64,000 bases of DNA, from positions 716,350 to 780,349 of the forward strand of contig KB906724.1 in the NCBI GenBank assembly GCA_000381565.1, read 5' to 3'. The translations under genes were made by a program, and so were the position numbers. This DNA comes from Oxalobacteraceae bacterium AB_14 (GTDB lineage Bacteria > Pseudomonadota > Gammaproteobacteria > Burkholderiales > Burkholderiaceae_D). The notes under the pieces were generated by a model. It ran no database searches, had not been told where the DNA came from, and was given only the letters and a program-made list of their open reading frames with translations. This document shows, one piece after another, positions 9,124 through 20,500 of this stretch. Positions within the stretch are counted from its first letter, which is position 1, and every line of letters starts with the position of its first letter.

Positions 9124-9164
9124 TGTGATCTGCGTCACATTTCCTGTGGGATTTAGGCGATAAT
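9124..9164 (+). promoter_or_regulatory. CRP-like site and -10 of the type I secretion operon
   Basis: TGTGATCTGCGTCACA (9124-9139) matches TGTGA-N6-TCACA exactly, with GATAAT at 9159-9164 as -10. The predicted start point (about 9171) is 40 bp from the palindrome centre, a class II layout. The leader to the ATG at 9282 is about 110 nt. Confidence 0.6.
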
Positions 9165-9281
9165 GTCTCGTCTTAATTATTTTCGCGACGCATAGGTGCG
9201 CCGCGACTGTCCGCAATGCGCTGGGGCGCCAGCTCCTTCGCATCCTTGCGTTAATTGCCGCCCTCTTGCGAGCACGGGATC

Positions 9282-11117
<1,836 letters not shown>

Positions 11118-11119
11118 AC

Positions 11120-12478
11120 ATGAAATTAATCGATACTAAAGCACTTGCCACCGACGTCATTTCGCACGATGTGACGCCGCTTACCGTCAATACCGATGCC
11201 AAAGCATATAGCCGACTCGGTTGGTTGATCGTCGTGTTCGGCGTGTTCGGATTCCTCATTTGGGCTTGCGTCGCGCCATTGGACAAGGGGGTGCCGATGT
11301 CGGGCAACGTGGCTAGCCTCGGCAACCGCAAGGCCATCCAGTACCTGTCCGGCGGCATGGTCGACCAGATCCTGGTCAAGGATGGCGATCTGGTGAAGAA
11401 AGGACAAGTACTGGTCAAGATGAATGGTGTGCAGGTCAGCTCTCAAGCGGAAGTGACCAAGGCACAGCTGATTACTGCGCTGACAGCGCAGGCTCGTCTG
11501 AAGGCGGAACGCGATGGGGCGATCCGACTGACGTTCCCGACGGAACTGGATCAGTTCAAGGGTGACGCGCACTTGGCGGACAGCATCTCGCTGCAGACCC
11601 AATTGTTTGCGTCGCGACAAAGCGGCCTGCAAAATGAGTTGTCGGGACTTACCGAAAGCATCGAAGGCTTGAAGTCGCAATTGACCGGCCTGACTTCGGC
11701 ACGCGACAGCAAGGTCTCCCAGTTGGCGATCGTCAATGAGCAGGTGGAAAATTTGCGTGACCTGGCACGCGATGGTTATGTTTCGCGTAGTAAGCTGCTG
11801 GACCAGGAACGTGCCTTCGTGCAGATCAAGGGAGCGATCGCCGAAGATAATGGCAACATCGGCCGCGCACAGCGCCAGATCGCCGAACTGACGGTCAAGA
11901 AGGCGCAGCGTCGGGCGGATTACCAGAAGGAGGTTGGCGCGCAATTGGCCGACGTCGAGCGCGATGCCAGTTCCTTGAGCCGTCGTCTGGTCGCCGAGTC
12001 CTTCGCCGTCAACAACATAGACGTGAAATCGCCGGTCGACGGTTATGTGATGGGCATGGCGGTCTTTACGCGTGGTGGCGTCGTGCAGCCCGGCTTCCGC
12101 ATGATGGACGTGGTGCCGGAAGACGATGCGCTGATTGTGGAAGGGCGCCTGCCGGTCAACCTGGTGGACAAGGTCCACGCTGGACTGCCGACGGAATTGA
12201 TCTTCTCTGCCTTCAATACCAATACGACCCCGCACATCCCGGGCGTGATCAAGTTCGTGTCGGCCGACCGTCTGCTGGATGAGCATAACGGCATGCCTTA
12301 CTACAATGTCCAGGCCCAGGTGAATCCCGAGGGGCTCAAAATGCTGCGGGCGAAGAAGATGGATGTACGGCCTGGTATGCCGGTCGAGCTGTTCGTCAAG
12401 ACCGGTGAGCGCACCATGATGAGCTATTTGCTCAAGCCGTTGTTCGATCGTGCCAAGACGTCCATGACGGAGGATTAA
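11120..12478 (+). CDS. HlyD-family type I secretion adaptor
   Basis: 452 residues. There is a cytoplasmic N-terminus, one membrane segment at about residues 35-52 (WLIVVFGVFGFLIWACVAP), then a biotinyl-lipoyl-like half (GGMVDQILVKDGDLVKKGQ), coiled-coil hairpins at about 110-290, the second lipoyl half (VKSPVDGYVMGMAVFTRGG) and a beta-barrel with RPGMPVELFVKTGERT at the C-terminus. It bridges the inner-membrane ABC transporter and the TolC-type channel across the periplasm. It starts 2 nt after the ABC gene and ends 2 nt before the outer membrane gene, so the three are translated together. Confidence 0.92.
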   Translation: MKLIDTKALATDVISHDVTPLTVNTDAKAYSRLGWLIVVFGVFGFLIWACVAPLDKGVPMSGNVASLGNRKAIQYLSGGMVDQILVKDGDLVKKGQVLVKMNGVQVSSQAEVTKAQLITALTAQARLKAERDGAIRLTFPTELDQFKGDAHLADSISLQTQLFASRQSGLQNELSGLTESIEGLKSQLTGLTSARDSKVSQLAIVNEQVENLRDLARDGYVSRSKLLDQERAFVQIKGAIAEDNGNIGRAQRQIAELTVKKAQRRADYQKEVGAQLADVERDASSLSRRLVAESFAVNNIDVKSPVDGYVMGMAVFTRGGVVQPGFRMMDVVPEDDALIVEGRLPVNLVDKVHAGLPTELIFSAFNTNTTPHIPGVIKFVSADRLLDEHNGMPYYNVQAQVNPEGLKMLRAKKMDVRPGMPVELFVKTGERTMMSYLLKPLFDRAKTSMTED

Positions 12479-12480
12479 TC

Positions 12481-13818
12481 ATGAAACGGTCAAATCACGT
12501 GTTGTGCGCACTGCTTCTGGGCACCTTGCTGGGCGGCGGTCTGTCGGCCCGGGGCGCCGGCGCCCAGACGCTGGGGCTGATGGATGCCTATCAGGCCGCA
12601 CTGAAAAGCGATCCCAGCTTCCGCTCGGCTTATTTCACGGAGCAGGCAGGGCAGGAGAACCGCATATTGGGGCGCTCCAATTTATTGCCCACCGTGTCGG
12701 CCAGCTATTCTGGCGGCAAGAATCACAGCGACATCACGACGGCCTTGCGCAAGATACCGCAGGATTACGTCAGCCGTACCGAGTCGCTGCAGATCCGACA
12801 GACGCTGTTCAATTTCGATGCGTGGTCGCGTTACAAGCAGGGTGGCCTGCAGGCGGACTATGCCAGTACCGTGTATCTCGGTGAGCAGCAGCAGGTAGTG
12901 CTGCGGCTGGTCAACGCTTATGTGGAAGTGCTGTTCAAGCAAGACCAGTTGGCCCTGGCGAAAATCGAGCGCGACACCTACCTGGAGCGCATGAAGGTCA
13001 ATGACCGCATGTTTGCCAAAGGCGAGGGAACCCGGACCGATATGCTGGAGACCAAGGCGCGGCTCGACGTCGCTGAAGCGGACTTGTTATCGGCGCAGGA
13101 TAACCTGGGGAGTACGCGCGCTTCGCTCGCTTCACTGATCGGCATGGATTTTGAAGCGCTGGCGCCGCTGACACCGAAGTTTATCGGCGCTGCCGCCGAC
13201 CTGCCGCGCTTTGACGATTGGAAACGCCTGGTGTTGGAGCGTAATCCTGATCTGAGGGCAAAGCTGCTCGGGGTCGAGCTTAGCCAGCAGGAAGTCAACA
13301 AGTCGCGCGCCGGGCACATGCCGCGATTGGACGTCGTGGCGAGCTATACCCGCAGCACTTCAGACTCGATCAATACCATCGATCAGGACTCGACCACGCG
13401 CAGCATTGGCTTCCAATTGAATATCCCGCTCTACTCTGGCGGCGCGGTGAGCGCCTCTACCCGCCAGGCCGTCGCCAACCGGGAAAAGGCAAAGGCCGAC
13501 GCCCAGGTCGAGCAGGACAAGCAGATGTTGGAGTTGCGCAAGGACTACGACCAGTTGAGCAGCAGCGTCGCACGTATTGAAGCGCTGCAGAAGGCGGTAG
13601 AGTCGGGCGAGTTGTTGGTGACGGCCACCGAGCAAAGCATCAAAGGCGGGGTGCGCATCAACCTCGATCTGCTCGATGCCCAGCGTCAGCTGAGCACGAC
13701 CCGGCGCGATCTGGCGCAGGCACGCTATACCTATATCCTGGCGCAGCTGAAATTGCGGGCGGCAGCTGGCACCTTGTCGGCCGACGATGTGCGCGAAGTA
13801 GCCGCCAATTTCCACTAA
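12481..13818 (+). CDS. TolC-family outer membrane protein of the type I secretion system
   Basis: 445 residues with a signal peptide ending near GAGAQ. It carries two outer-membrane-efflux repeats typical of TolC/PrtF (LGLMDAYQAALKSDPSF near the mature N-terminus; SIGFQLNIPLYSGGAVSAST in the second half). It forms the outer-membrane exit duct for the substrate brought by the ABC/HlyD pair. It is the third gene of the operon, 2 nt after the adaptor. General TolC duty in drug efflux cannot be excluded, but the linkage argues for a dedicated channel. Confidence 0.9.
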   Translation: MKRSNHVLCALLLGTLLGGGLSARGAGAQTLGLMDAYQAALKSDPSFRSAYFTEQAGQENRILGRSNLLPTVSASYSGGKNHSDITTALRKIPQDYVSRTESLQIRQTLFNFDAWSRYKQGGLQADYASTVYLGEQQQVVLRLVNAYVEVLFKQDQLALAKIERDTYLERMKVNDRMFAKGEGTRTDMLETKARLDVAEADLLSAQDNLGSTRASLASLIGMDFEALAPLTPKFIGAAADLPRFDDWKRLVLERNPDLRAKLLGVELSQQEVNKSRAGHMPRLDVVASYTRSTSDSINTIDQDSTTRSIGFQLNIPLYSGGAVSASTRQAVANREKAKADAQVEQDKQMLELRKDYDQLSSSVARIEALQKAVESGELLVTATEQSIKGGVRINLDLLDAQRQLSTTRRDLAQARYTYILAQLKLRAAAGTLSADDVREVAANFH

Positions 13819-13841
13819 ACGCACAGGATGAGGACACCGGT

Positions 13842-14045
13842 ATGGACGCAGACCTGGAAGTGACCGTCAACGGCACCAGCTACCGCGTCGCCGATCTGAA
13901 TGCTGAAGCCCGGGCCCAGGTCAACAATTTGCAGTTCGTTGACGGCGAAATCATGCGGTTGCAGTCCCAGCTGGCTGTCTACACGACAGCCAAGCTTGCC
14001 TATGAAAACGCACTACGCGAGGCCTTGCCCCGTTCGCTGCAATAA
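13842..14045 (+). CDS. Small protein of the type I secretion operon (DUF6447-like)
   Basis: 67 residues, start 24 nt after the TolC-type gene, so probably last in the operon. The sequence opens with a short beta hairpin (VTVNGTSYRVADLNAEA) and continues as a helix (QVNNLQFVDGEIMRLQSQL). It has no signal peptide, membrane segment or cysteine. It resembles the small DUF6447-type proteins I recall beside RTX exporters; the family name is from memory and the function is unknown. A chaperone or regulator of the exported protein would fit the location (inference). Confidence 0.65.
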   Translation: MDADLEVTVNGTSYRVADLNAEARAQVNNLQFVDGEIMRLQSQLAVYTTAKLAYENALREALPRSLQ

Positions 14046-14126
14046 GCGGGTTGTGGACAGTTGTTGTTTTGTGCGGCGGGTCACCGGATCGGTTCGTCAT
14101 TGCTAGGACGGCAAGTGTGGTCCACG

Positions 14127-14132
14127 TATAAT
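14127..14132 (+). promoter_or_regulatory. -10 box of the acyltransferase gene
   Basis: TATAAT at 14127-14132 overlaps an ATG at 14131, so transcripts would begin near 14140 and the next in-frame ATG (14161) is the likely start. No matching -35 is seen at normal spacing. Confidence 0.4.
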
Positions 14133-14160
14133 GGGCTTTCCACATTATGCAAGATGGCCG

Positions 14161-15264
14161 ATGCAATCACCTAACCTGCCTTACAACCTGCGCATAGACC
14201 AGTTGCGCTGGTTGGCCGTGACTGTGGTGTTTTTGTTTCATTTTTACCTGGAGTTCCGGGGCCAAGGGGGCGGGGCCATCAGCAGCGCCTGGTATGGCCT
14301 GATCAGCGAGGGGCATACCGGGGTGGCGCTGTTCTTTGCTTTGTCGGGCTTTCTGTTCATGCAGATCGCCATCTTCCAGCAGCAAATTTCGTACGGCGCT
14401 TTCCTGCGCAACCGCTGCCTGCGCATCTTGCCGCTATTCCTGACCATCTTCATGCTGGCCACATCGATCGGCCGCGACAAATTCGTCCCCCAGGACTTAT
14501 TCTACGTGCTCGCGACCAACCTTGGCCTGGCGCCGACCTCGTACACTGCGGTCACCGGCGCGGCCTGGAGCATCTCGGTCGAATTCAGTTTCTACCTGGT
14601 GTTTCCTTTTTTGGCGCGCTTCACCTTGGTGCAGGGACCGAGTTACCTGTTCAAGCTGCTAGTCATGATGGTGTTCTTCAAGGTGGCGGCTTACACGGTG
14701 AACGACAAGAGCACACTGATGTATTTCAGCACGCTGTTGGGCCGTTTCGACCAGTTCCTGATTGGTATGCTGGCGGCATTGTTCTACCAACGTCACGGCG
14801 TGTGGCTGCGGCGCTGGTCGCCGTGGCTGCCGTTGCCGGCCTTTCTGCTGGTGGTCGGCAATAGCGCGTTGCAGGCCCACTTTGGCAAGTTCGAGCCCTA
14901 CACCCACCAGGCGTTCTGGATCGGCTGGTCGCTGCTTGAAGCGACCGGCTGGAGTTTTCTGATCGTTGCATGGGTGGCGTTCGACCGGCCGCTGCCGACA
15001 TGGCTGGAGCGTGCATTGGCGCGCGCAGGGCAGATCAGTTTCTCTTTTTATCTGCTGCACATGGGGGTGTTGCGGATCTGGATGCAATACTGCGGCTTGC
15101 CGGCCTACACCGGCCACCGCGGACTGGACACCGCACTGACGCTGCTGATCACCTATGTCGCCGCCTGGGGCTTGTCGGGAATCAGCTACAGTGCCATCGA
15201 ACAACCATTCTTGTTGCTGCGGCGCCGCTACGGTGCGCGCGGCGACATTGGATCGACCGGCTGA
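14161..15264 (+). CDS. Acyltransferase family 3 membrane protein
   Basis: 367 residues from ATG 14161 (an upstream ATG overlaps the -10 box). The N-terminus reads NLRIDQLRWLAVTVVFLFH, the acyltransferase-3 signature in which the R..D/H region precedes helix 1; about ten hydrophobic segments follow, including GVALFFALSGFLFM and ISFSFYLLHMGVL. Members O-acetylate or acylate sugars of surface polysaccharides, peptidoglycan or other cell-surface glycans at the inner membrane. No glycan cluster is adjacent, so the substrate is unknown. It is convergent with trhO (17-nt gap). Confidence 0.85.
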   Translation: MQSPNLPYNLRIDQLRWLAVTVVFLFHFYLEFRGQGGGAISSAWYGLISEGHTGVALFFALSGFLFMQIAIFQQQISYGAFLRNRCLRILPLFLTIFMLATSIGRDKFVPQDLFYVLATNLGLAPTSYTAVTGAAWSISVEFSFYLVFPFLARFTLVQGPSYLFKLLVMMVFFKVAAYTVNDKSTLMYFSTLLGRFDQFLIGMLAALFYQRHGVWLRRWSPWLPLPAFLLVVGNSALQAHFGKFEPYTHQAFWIGWSLLEATGWSFLIVAWVAFDRPLPTWLERALARAGQISFSFYLLHMGVLRIWMQYCGLPAYTGHRGLDTALTLLITYVAAWGLSGISYSAIEQPFLLLRRRYGARGDIGSTG

Positions 15265-15281
15265 GGGCCGGTGCTCCGCAT

Positions 15282-16169
15282 TTACTTGCCGTAGCAATGC
15301 GGGCACGACACCTCGTACACGTATTCCGGCGCCAGCTGCTGGCGCGGCGTGACCACCGAACGGCAGACGAAGCATTGCACGGTCTCGGTCGGCTCCAGCT
15401 TGGGATTGAGCGCGGTGCGGTAGTCGAACACGAAGCAGTCGCCGGTGTAGTGGGCGCCGCCGACTTCCTCGAAGTACTTGAGGATGCCGCCTTCGAGCTG
15501 GTAGACGTTGTCGTAGCCGATGTTCTGCATGTGGATGGCCGCCTTTTCGCAGCGGATGCCGCCGGTGCAGAAGGTGACCACAGTCTTGCCGGCGAAGTCG
15601 TCCTTGTGGGCGGCGATCACTTCCGGGAACTCGGTGAATTTCTTGATGCGGTAGTCGACCGTATGGTCGAAGGTGCCGACGTCGACTTCGAAATCGTTGC
15701 GGGTGTCGACCATGACCACCGGGCGGCCGTGGTCGTCCACGCCGCTGTCGAGCCAGCGCTTGAGCGTGTGCGCCTCGACGAAGGGCGCGCGGCCTTCTTC
15801 CGGCTTGATCAGCGGCATGCGCATGGTGATGATTTCTTTTTTGATCTTGACCAGCATGCGCTTGTGGGACTGCTCGACCGAATAGCTTTCCTTCACTTCC
15901 AGGTCGGCGAAGCGGGCGTCGCTGCGGACCCAGGCCAGGTACTCGTCGATATGGCTGCGCGGGCCGGACAGGAACATATTGATGCCTTCCGGCGTCAGCA
16001 GGATGGTGCCCTTGAGGCCCAGTCGCTGGCAGATGTCCTGGTACAGCGGGCGCATCGCTTCGGTGTCGTCGAAGGTGACGAACTTGTAGGCGGCGATGTT
16101 GACGTGAGCGGCAGCGGCAGCGATGGCGGCGGCATGCGCTTCAGCTTGTAAAGCAGTATTAGCGTGCAT
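15282..16169 (-). CDS. trhO: tRNA uridine-34 hydroxylase (rhodanese family)
   Basis: 295 residues from ATG 16169 (a TTG five codons upstream is less likely). It has an N-terminal acylphosphatase-like part ([17 protein letters not shown]), then a rhodanese domain with [12 protein letters not shown] and the active loop CTGGIRCEK. This is the TrhO/YceA family, which forms 5-hydroxyuridine at wobble position 34 of certain tRNAs in an oxygen-dependent way. A C-terminal Cys-rich tail ([12 protein letters not shown]) is typical. It stands alone. Confidence 0.9.
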   Translation of the reverse strand: MHANTALQAEAHAAAIAAAAAHVNIAAYKFVTFDDTEAMRPLYQDICQRLGLKGTILLTPEGINMFLSGPRSHIDEYLAWVRSDARFADLEVKESYSVEQSHKRMLVKIKKEIITMRMPLIKPEEGRAPFVEAHTLKRWLDSGVDDHGRPVVMVDTRNDFEVDVGTFDHTVDYRIKKFTEFPEVIAAHKDDFAGKTVVTFCTGGIRCEKAAIHMQNIGYDNVYQLEGGILKYFEEVGGAHYTGDCFVFDYRTALNPKLEPTETVQCFVCRSVVTPRQQLAPEYVYEVSCPHCYGK

Positions 16170-16368
16170 GGTGGATAAGATCAAAAATTGTGAAGAGCCG
16201 ACATTATACGCGGGTTGTATGGGATTTCATCCAGAATGCCACAAAAATAGGCACCCTTGGGCGCATGATGCCAAGCCGGGAATTGGCCGCGCCAATTCTG
16301 CGGATATCTAATGGGGCTAGAATAAGCACGTGGCGATGTGCGGCGCGGCATTAGGATGAGATACGCAA

Positions 16369-16521
16369 ATGAGAAAGAAACAAGATTTTTCAAAAGCCAA
16401 TCTGGTCGACAACGATGACGCGCCGGAATTGACGCAGGCGTGGTTTGCGGCAGCGAATATGTATCGTAAAGGGGCGTTGGTGAGGCGTGGACGTCTTTTG
16501 CAAGCCACGACCAAAGTCTGA
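16369..16521 (+). pseudogene. BrnA-like antitoxin, N-terminal fragment
   Basis: A 50-residue frame reads DAPELTQAWFAAANMYRKG and ALVRRGR, matching the conserved N-terminal half of BrnA-type antitoxins up to their RGR motif. The C-terminal ribbon-helix-helix part that should follow is missing and the frame ends after a short unrelated tail. No BrnT toxin lies upstream. It could be a remnant or a short regulator. It precedes the ParD-like gene on the same strand. Confidence 0.5.
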
Positions 16522-16571
16522 TGACCTCTAAGCTAAGGTTTTTTTGCTACCAATGTAGTCGGGAGGGGCTG

Positions 16572-17117
16572 ATGGCGGAAAGCACATCGGTGCGAATTAG
16601 TCCGGATTTATATGAGCTGGCCAGGCAGCATGCGGCGTTGGAGCACTGCACCGTCGGTGGACAGATCGAATTCTGGGCGCGGGTAGGGCGTGCGGCTTTG
16701 AACAACCCGGATCTGCCGGCCAGCTTTGTTGCGCAATCGCTGGCGAAGATCGATCAATTCAATTTCGGACTAAGCAGCTTCAGCACACCTTTCGACACGC
16801 GGCGAGGGAGGTACATCATGAATAAACCATTTGAAATGTATAGCGATTTGCTGGAGCGCTTTCTGGCCCATAAGCTATCCCTCCAGGAGTTCAGTGTCGC
16901 TTTCATGGAGCGCTTCCAGGCTGAGACAGGACAACTGGATGAACCGCTTTTTTTGCTGCTTGACGAACTTTTTGGCGATGTCGATTCCACCACGGATGAC
17001 CCGGAATTATTGGCCGAAGATCCGGATTTCTACTTGGACAAAGAAGGGCTGGAGACTAAAGCGGGAGATATCCTGCGCCGGATGCGGGCGTGGCGCGCGC
17101 ATCGCGTGGCAGCCTAG
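16572..17117 (+). CDS. ParD-like antitoxin fused to a colicin-immunity-like domain
   Basis: 181 residues from ATG 16572, preceded by GGGAGGGG. Residues 1-65 look like the ParD-like antitoxin family (STSVRISPDLYELARQHAAL, then VGGQIEFWARVGRAA). Residues 83-181 look like a colicin D-type immunity domain (PF09204 type: YSDLLERFLAHKLSLQEF, then LFLLLDELFGDVDS). The second part has its own in-frame ATG at 16818 with GAGGGAGG 6 nt upstream, so a separate 99-residue immunity protein may also be made. No toxin or colicin gene is visible nearby. Function is inferred only from domain resemblance. Confidence 0.65.
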   Translation: MAESTSVRISPDLYELARQHAALEHCTVGGQIEFWARVGRAALNNPDLPASFVAQSLAKIDQFNFGLSSFSTPFDTRRGRYIMNKPFEMYSDLLERFLAHKLSLQEFSVAFMERFQAETGQLDEPLFLLLDELFGDVDSTTDDPELLAEDPDFYLDKEGLETKAGDILRRMRAWRAHRVAA

Positions 17118-17146
17118 CAAGTCACATTCATCGAGCCAAGGTGCCC

Positions 17147-17458
17147 TTACGATGTGCCAGATCTGTGTGCAGTTTGAGCGGCGTTCTTGATTTTTAGTGT
17201 TGTTAGGTCGATCATAATTATCGCCCAAACCCACCCGGAAAATTCAGGGTTCGCATGGTGTTCTGCGAAGGAACGTGTGGACGGAACATCGCCTCCTTCC
17301 GCAATCACGGTTTCCAGCCAGAGTTCTGCAGCTTCGCCTGCATTGTCGATTGCCTCGTCCAGCGTGTCGCCCGCAGAGAAGCAGCCGGGGAGATCGGGTA
17401 TGACAACGCCAGAAGCATGGGTTGCGTCACCGGGTTCAATTGCAATCGGATATCTCAT
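17147..17458 (-). CDS. HicB-like antitoxin lacking the DNA-binding end
   Basis: 103 residues from ATG 17458, with AGGTGA upstream (a GTG three codons earlier is possible). The N-terminal domain is HicB-like: YPIAIEPGD, VVIPDLPGCFSAGDTLDEAI and AEAAELWLE-type helix. HicB normally continues with a ribbon-helix-helix domain (INITLP-type); here the frame ends soon after VWAIIMIDL with an unrelated tail. No HicA toxin is found on either side. It is probably an orphan or decayed antitoxin. Confidence 0.65.
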   Translation of the reverse strand: MRYPIAIEPGDATHASGVVIPDLPGCFSAGDTLDEAIDNAGEAAELWLETVIAEGGDVPSTRSFAEHHANPEFSGWVWAIIMIDLTTLKIKNAAQTAHRSGTS

Positions 17459-17590
17459 GACATTCACCTATCGTACGTACAGCGTAACACCGCATGCCGA
17501 TCTGGCGCAAACGGGGCTGCAAATCAGATTCATCGAACCCGGCCGCCGCACGGTAAAATAGCTGGTTATTGAACCAGCATTGAGCGGCGT

Positions 17591-20500
17591 ATGAACATGG
17601 TAGCAAACGAACAAGAAGTGGCGGCGAACCCGGCGATGGCGCCTGCCGTCGCCAAGGCGGGACCGGACTTCGTCCACCTGCGGGTGCACTCGGAATACTC
17701 CATCGTCGACGGCCTGGTGCGCATCGACGACCTGGTCGCCACCGCCGCCAAGGACAAGCAGGCGGCGCTGGCCGTCACCGACCTGTCCAATATGTTCGGC
17801 ATGGTCAAGTTCTACAAGGCCGCGCGCGGCAAGGGCATCAAGCCGGTGGTCGGCGTCGATGTCTGGATCACCAACGACGACAACCGCGACAAGCCGCATC
17901 GCCTGATGCTGTTCGCCAAGAACCACATGGGCTATCTGCAGCTGTGCGAGCTGCTGTCGCAAGCCTGGCTGACCAACCAGTACAAGGGCCGCGCCGAGAT
18001 CCGCACCGAGTGGCTGGTCGAGCGCACCGCCAAGAGCTATGCGCTGCTGCCCGACGTCAGCCCGGCCAACGCCCTGATCGCGCTGTCCGGCGCGCACTTC
18101 GGCGACGTCGGCACGGCGATTGAAAACGGCAATCCGGCGCTGGCCGAGAAAAACGCGCAGAAGTGGGCCGGGATCTTCCCCGGCCACTTCTACATCGAGA
18201 TCCAGCGCGCTGGCCAGGCGAACCAGGAAGCCCAGGTGCGCCACGCGGTGGCGCTGGCCGCCAGGCTGGGCCTGCCCGTGGTGGCGACCCATCCGGTGCA
18301 GTTCATCTCACCGGACGAGTTCATCGCGCACGAGGCGCGCACCTGTATCGCCGAAGGCGAAATGCTGGCCAATAACAAGCGCGTGCGGCGCTTCAACGAG
18401 CAGATGCGCTTCATGTCGCAGGCCGAGATGCGCGAGCTGTTCCACGACCTGCCGGCCGCGCTGCAAAACTCGGTGGAGATCGCCAAGCGCTGCAACCTGA
18501 CGCTGACCTTGGGCAAGCCGCAGCTGCCGAACTTCCCGACGCCGGGCATGACCATCGACGAGTTCCTGCGCGCGGAAACCAAGAAGGGCCTGGAGGAACG
18601 GCTGGAGCAGCTGTATCCGGACCCGGTCAAGCGCGAGGCGCAGCGGGAGCGTTACGAGGCGCGCCTGGAGTTTGAGAACAACACCATCATCAACATGAAG
18701 TTCCCCGGCTACTTCCTGATCGTGGCGGAGTTCATCCAGTGGGGCAAGAACAACGACGTGCCGATCGGCCCGGGCCGCGGTTCGGGCGCCGGCTCGCTGG
18801 TGGCGTATGCGCTGAAGATCACCGACCTCGATCCGCTCAAGTACAACCTGCTGTTCGAACGTTTCCTCAATCCCGAACGCGTTTCGATGCCCGACTTCGA
18901 CATCGACTTTTGCCAGGAAAAGCGCGATCTCGTGATCCAGCACGTCAAGGACCTGTACGGCCGCGACGCGGTGTCGCAGATCGCCACCTTCGGCACCATG
19001 GCGGCCAAGGGCGCGATCCGCGACGTCGGCCGCGTGATGGACTTCGGCTACAACTTCTGCGACGGCGTCTCCAAGCTGATACCGTTCAAGCCGGGCAAGC
19101 CGGTGTCGATCGCCGAGGCGATCGAGGAAGAGCCGATGCTCAAGGAGCGCCAGCAGAACGAGGAGGAAGTGGCGCAGCTGCTGGACCTGGCGCAACAGGT
19201 CGAAGGCATCACCCGCAACATCGGCATGCACGCCGGCGGCGTGCTGATCGCGCCGGGCAAGCTGACCGACTTCTGCCCGCTGTACACCCAGGGCGGCGAC
19301 GGCGGCGTGGTGTCGCAGTACGACAAGGACGACGTCGAAGCCGTCGGCCTGGTCAAGTTCGACTTCTTGGGCCTGACCACCCTGACCATCCTGGACCGCG
19401 CGGTCCGCTACATCAAGATGCTCGATCCGAACGAGTCGGCGTTCGACCTGGCCAAGCTGCCGCTGAACGACCGCCCCTCGTATGAGCTGCTGACCAAGGC
19501 CAAGACCGTGGCCGTGTTCCAGCTCGAGTCGCGCGGCATGCAGGGCATGTTGAAGGACGCGCGTCCCGACCGCTTCGAGGACATTATCGCGCTGGTGGCG
19601 CTGTACCGTCCGGGCCCGATGGACCTGATCCCGGACTTCTGCAAGCGCAAGCACGGCGAAAAATTCGACTATCCCGATCCGCGCACCGAGTCCATCCTGT
19701 CCGAAACCTACGGCATCATGGTGTACCAGGAGCAGGTGATGCAGATGGCGCAGATCGTTGGCGGCTACTCGCTGGGCGGCGCCGACATGTTGCGCCGCGC
19801 GATGGGCAAGAAGAAGGCCGAGGAGATGGCCGAGCACCGCGAGATCTTCCGCGCCGGCGCCGCCAAGGACGGCCTGTCCGCGCAGAAGGCCGACGAGATT
19901 TTCGACTTGATGGAAAAGTTCGCGGGCTACGGCTTCAACAAGTCGCACGCCGCCGCCTACGCGCTGCTGTCCTACCACACCGCCTACCTGAAGGCGCACC
20001 ACCCGGCCGCGTTCATGGCGGCCAATATGTCGCTGGCGATGGAGGACACCGAGAAGGTCAAGATCCTGGTCGAGGATTCGATCGACATCTGCGGCCTGAC
20101 CATCCTGCCGCCGGACATCAACAAGTCCGACTTCCGCTTCATGCCGGACGGTCCGCCGCCTTCGGTGACGGGCAAGAAGGTCACGCAGATCCGCTACGGC
20201 CTGGGCGCCTGCAAGGGCGCCGGCCAGAACGCGATCGAGGCCATCATCGCCGCGCGCAGCGCCGGCGGTCCGTTCACCAGCCTGTTCGATTTCTGCAAGC
20301 GGGTCGACAAGAAGCAGATCAACCGCCGCACCATCGAGTCGCTGATACGCGCCGGCGCCTTCGATTGCCTGAACATCGACCGCGCCATCCTGCTGGCCAC
20401 GGTCAGCTTCGCGATGGAATGCGCCGACCAGGAGGCCAAGGCGGCCAACCAGGTCAGCCTGTTCGGCGGCGACGATTCCGATCTGGTGGCGCCGCCCGAA

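Noticed and set aside
14131-14160. Earlier ATG of the acyltransferase gene at 14131
   Set aside because: It overlaps the likely -10 box, so the transcript would start downstream of it.
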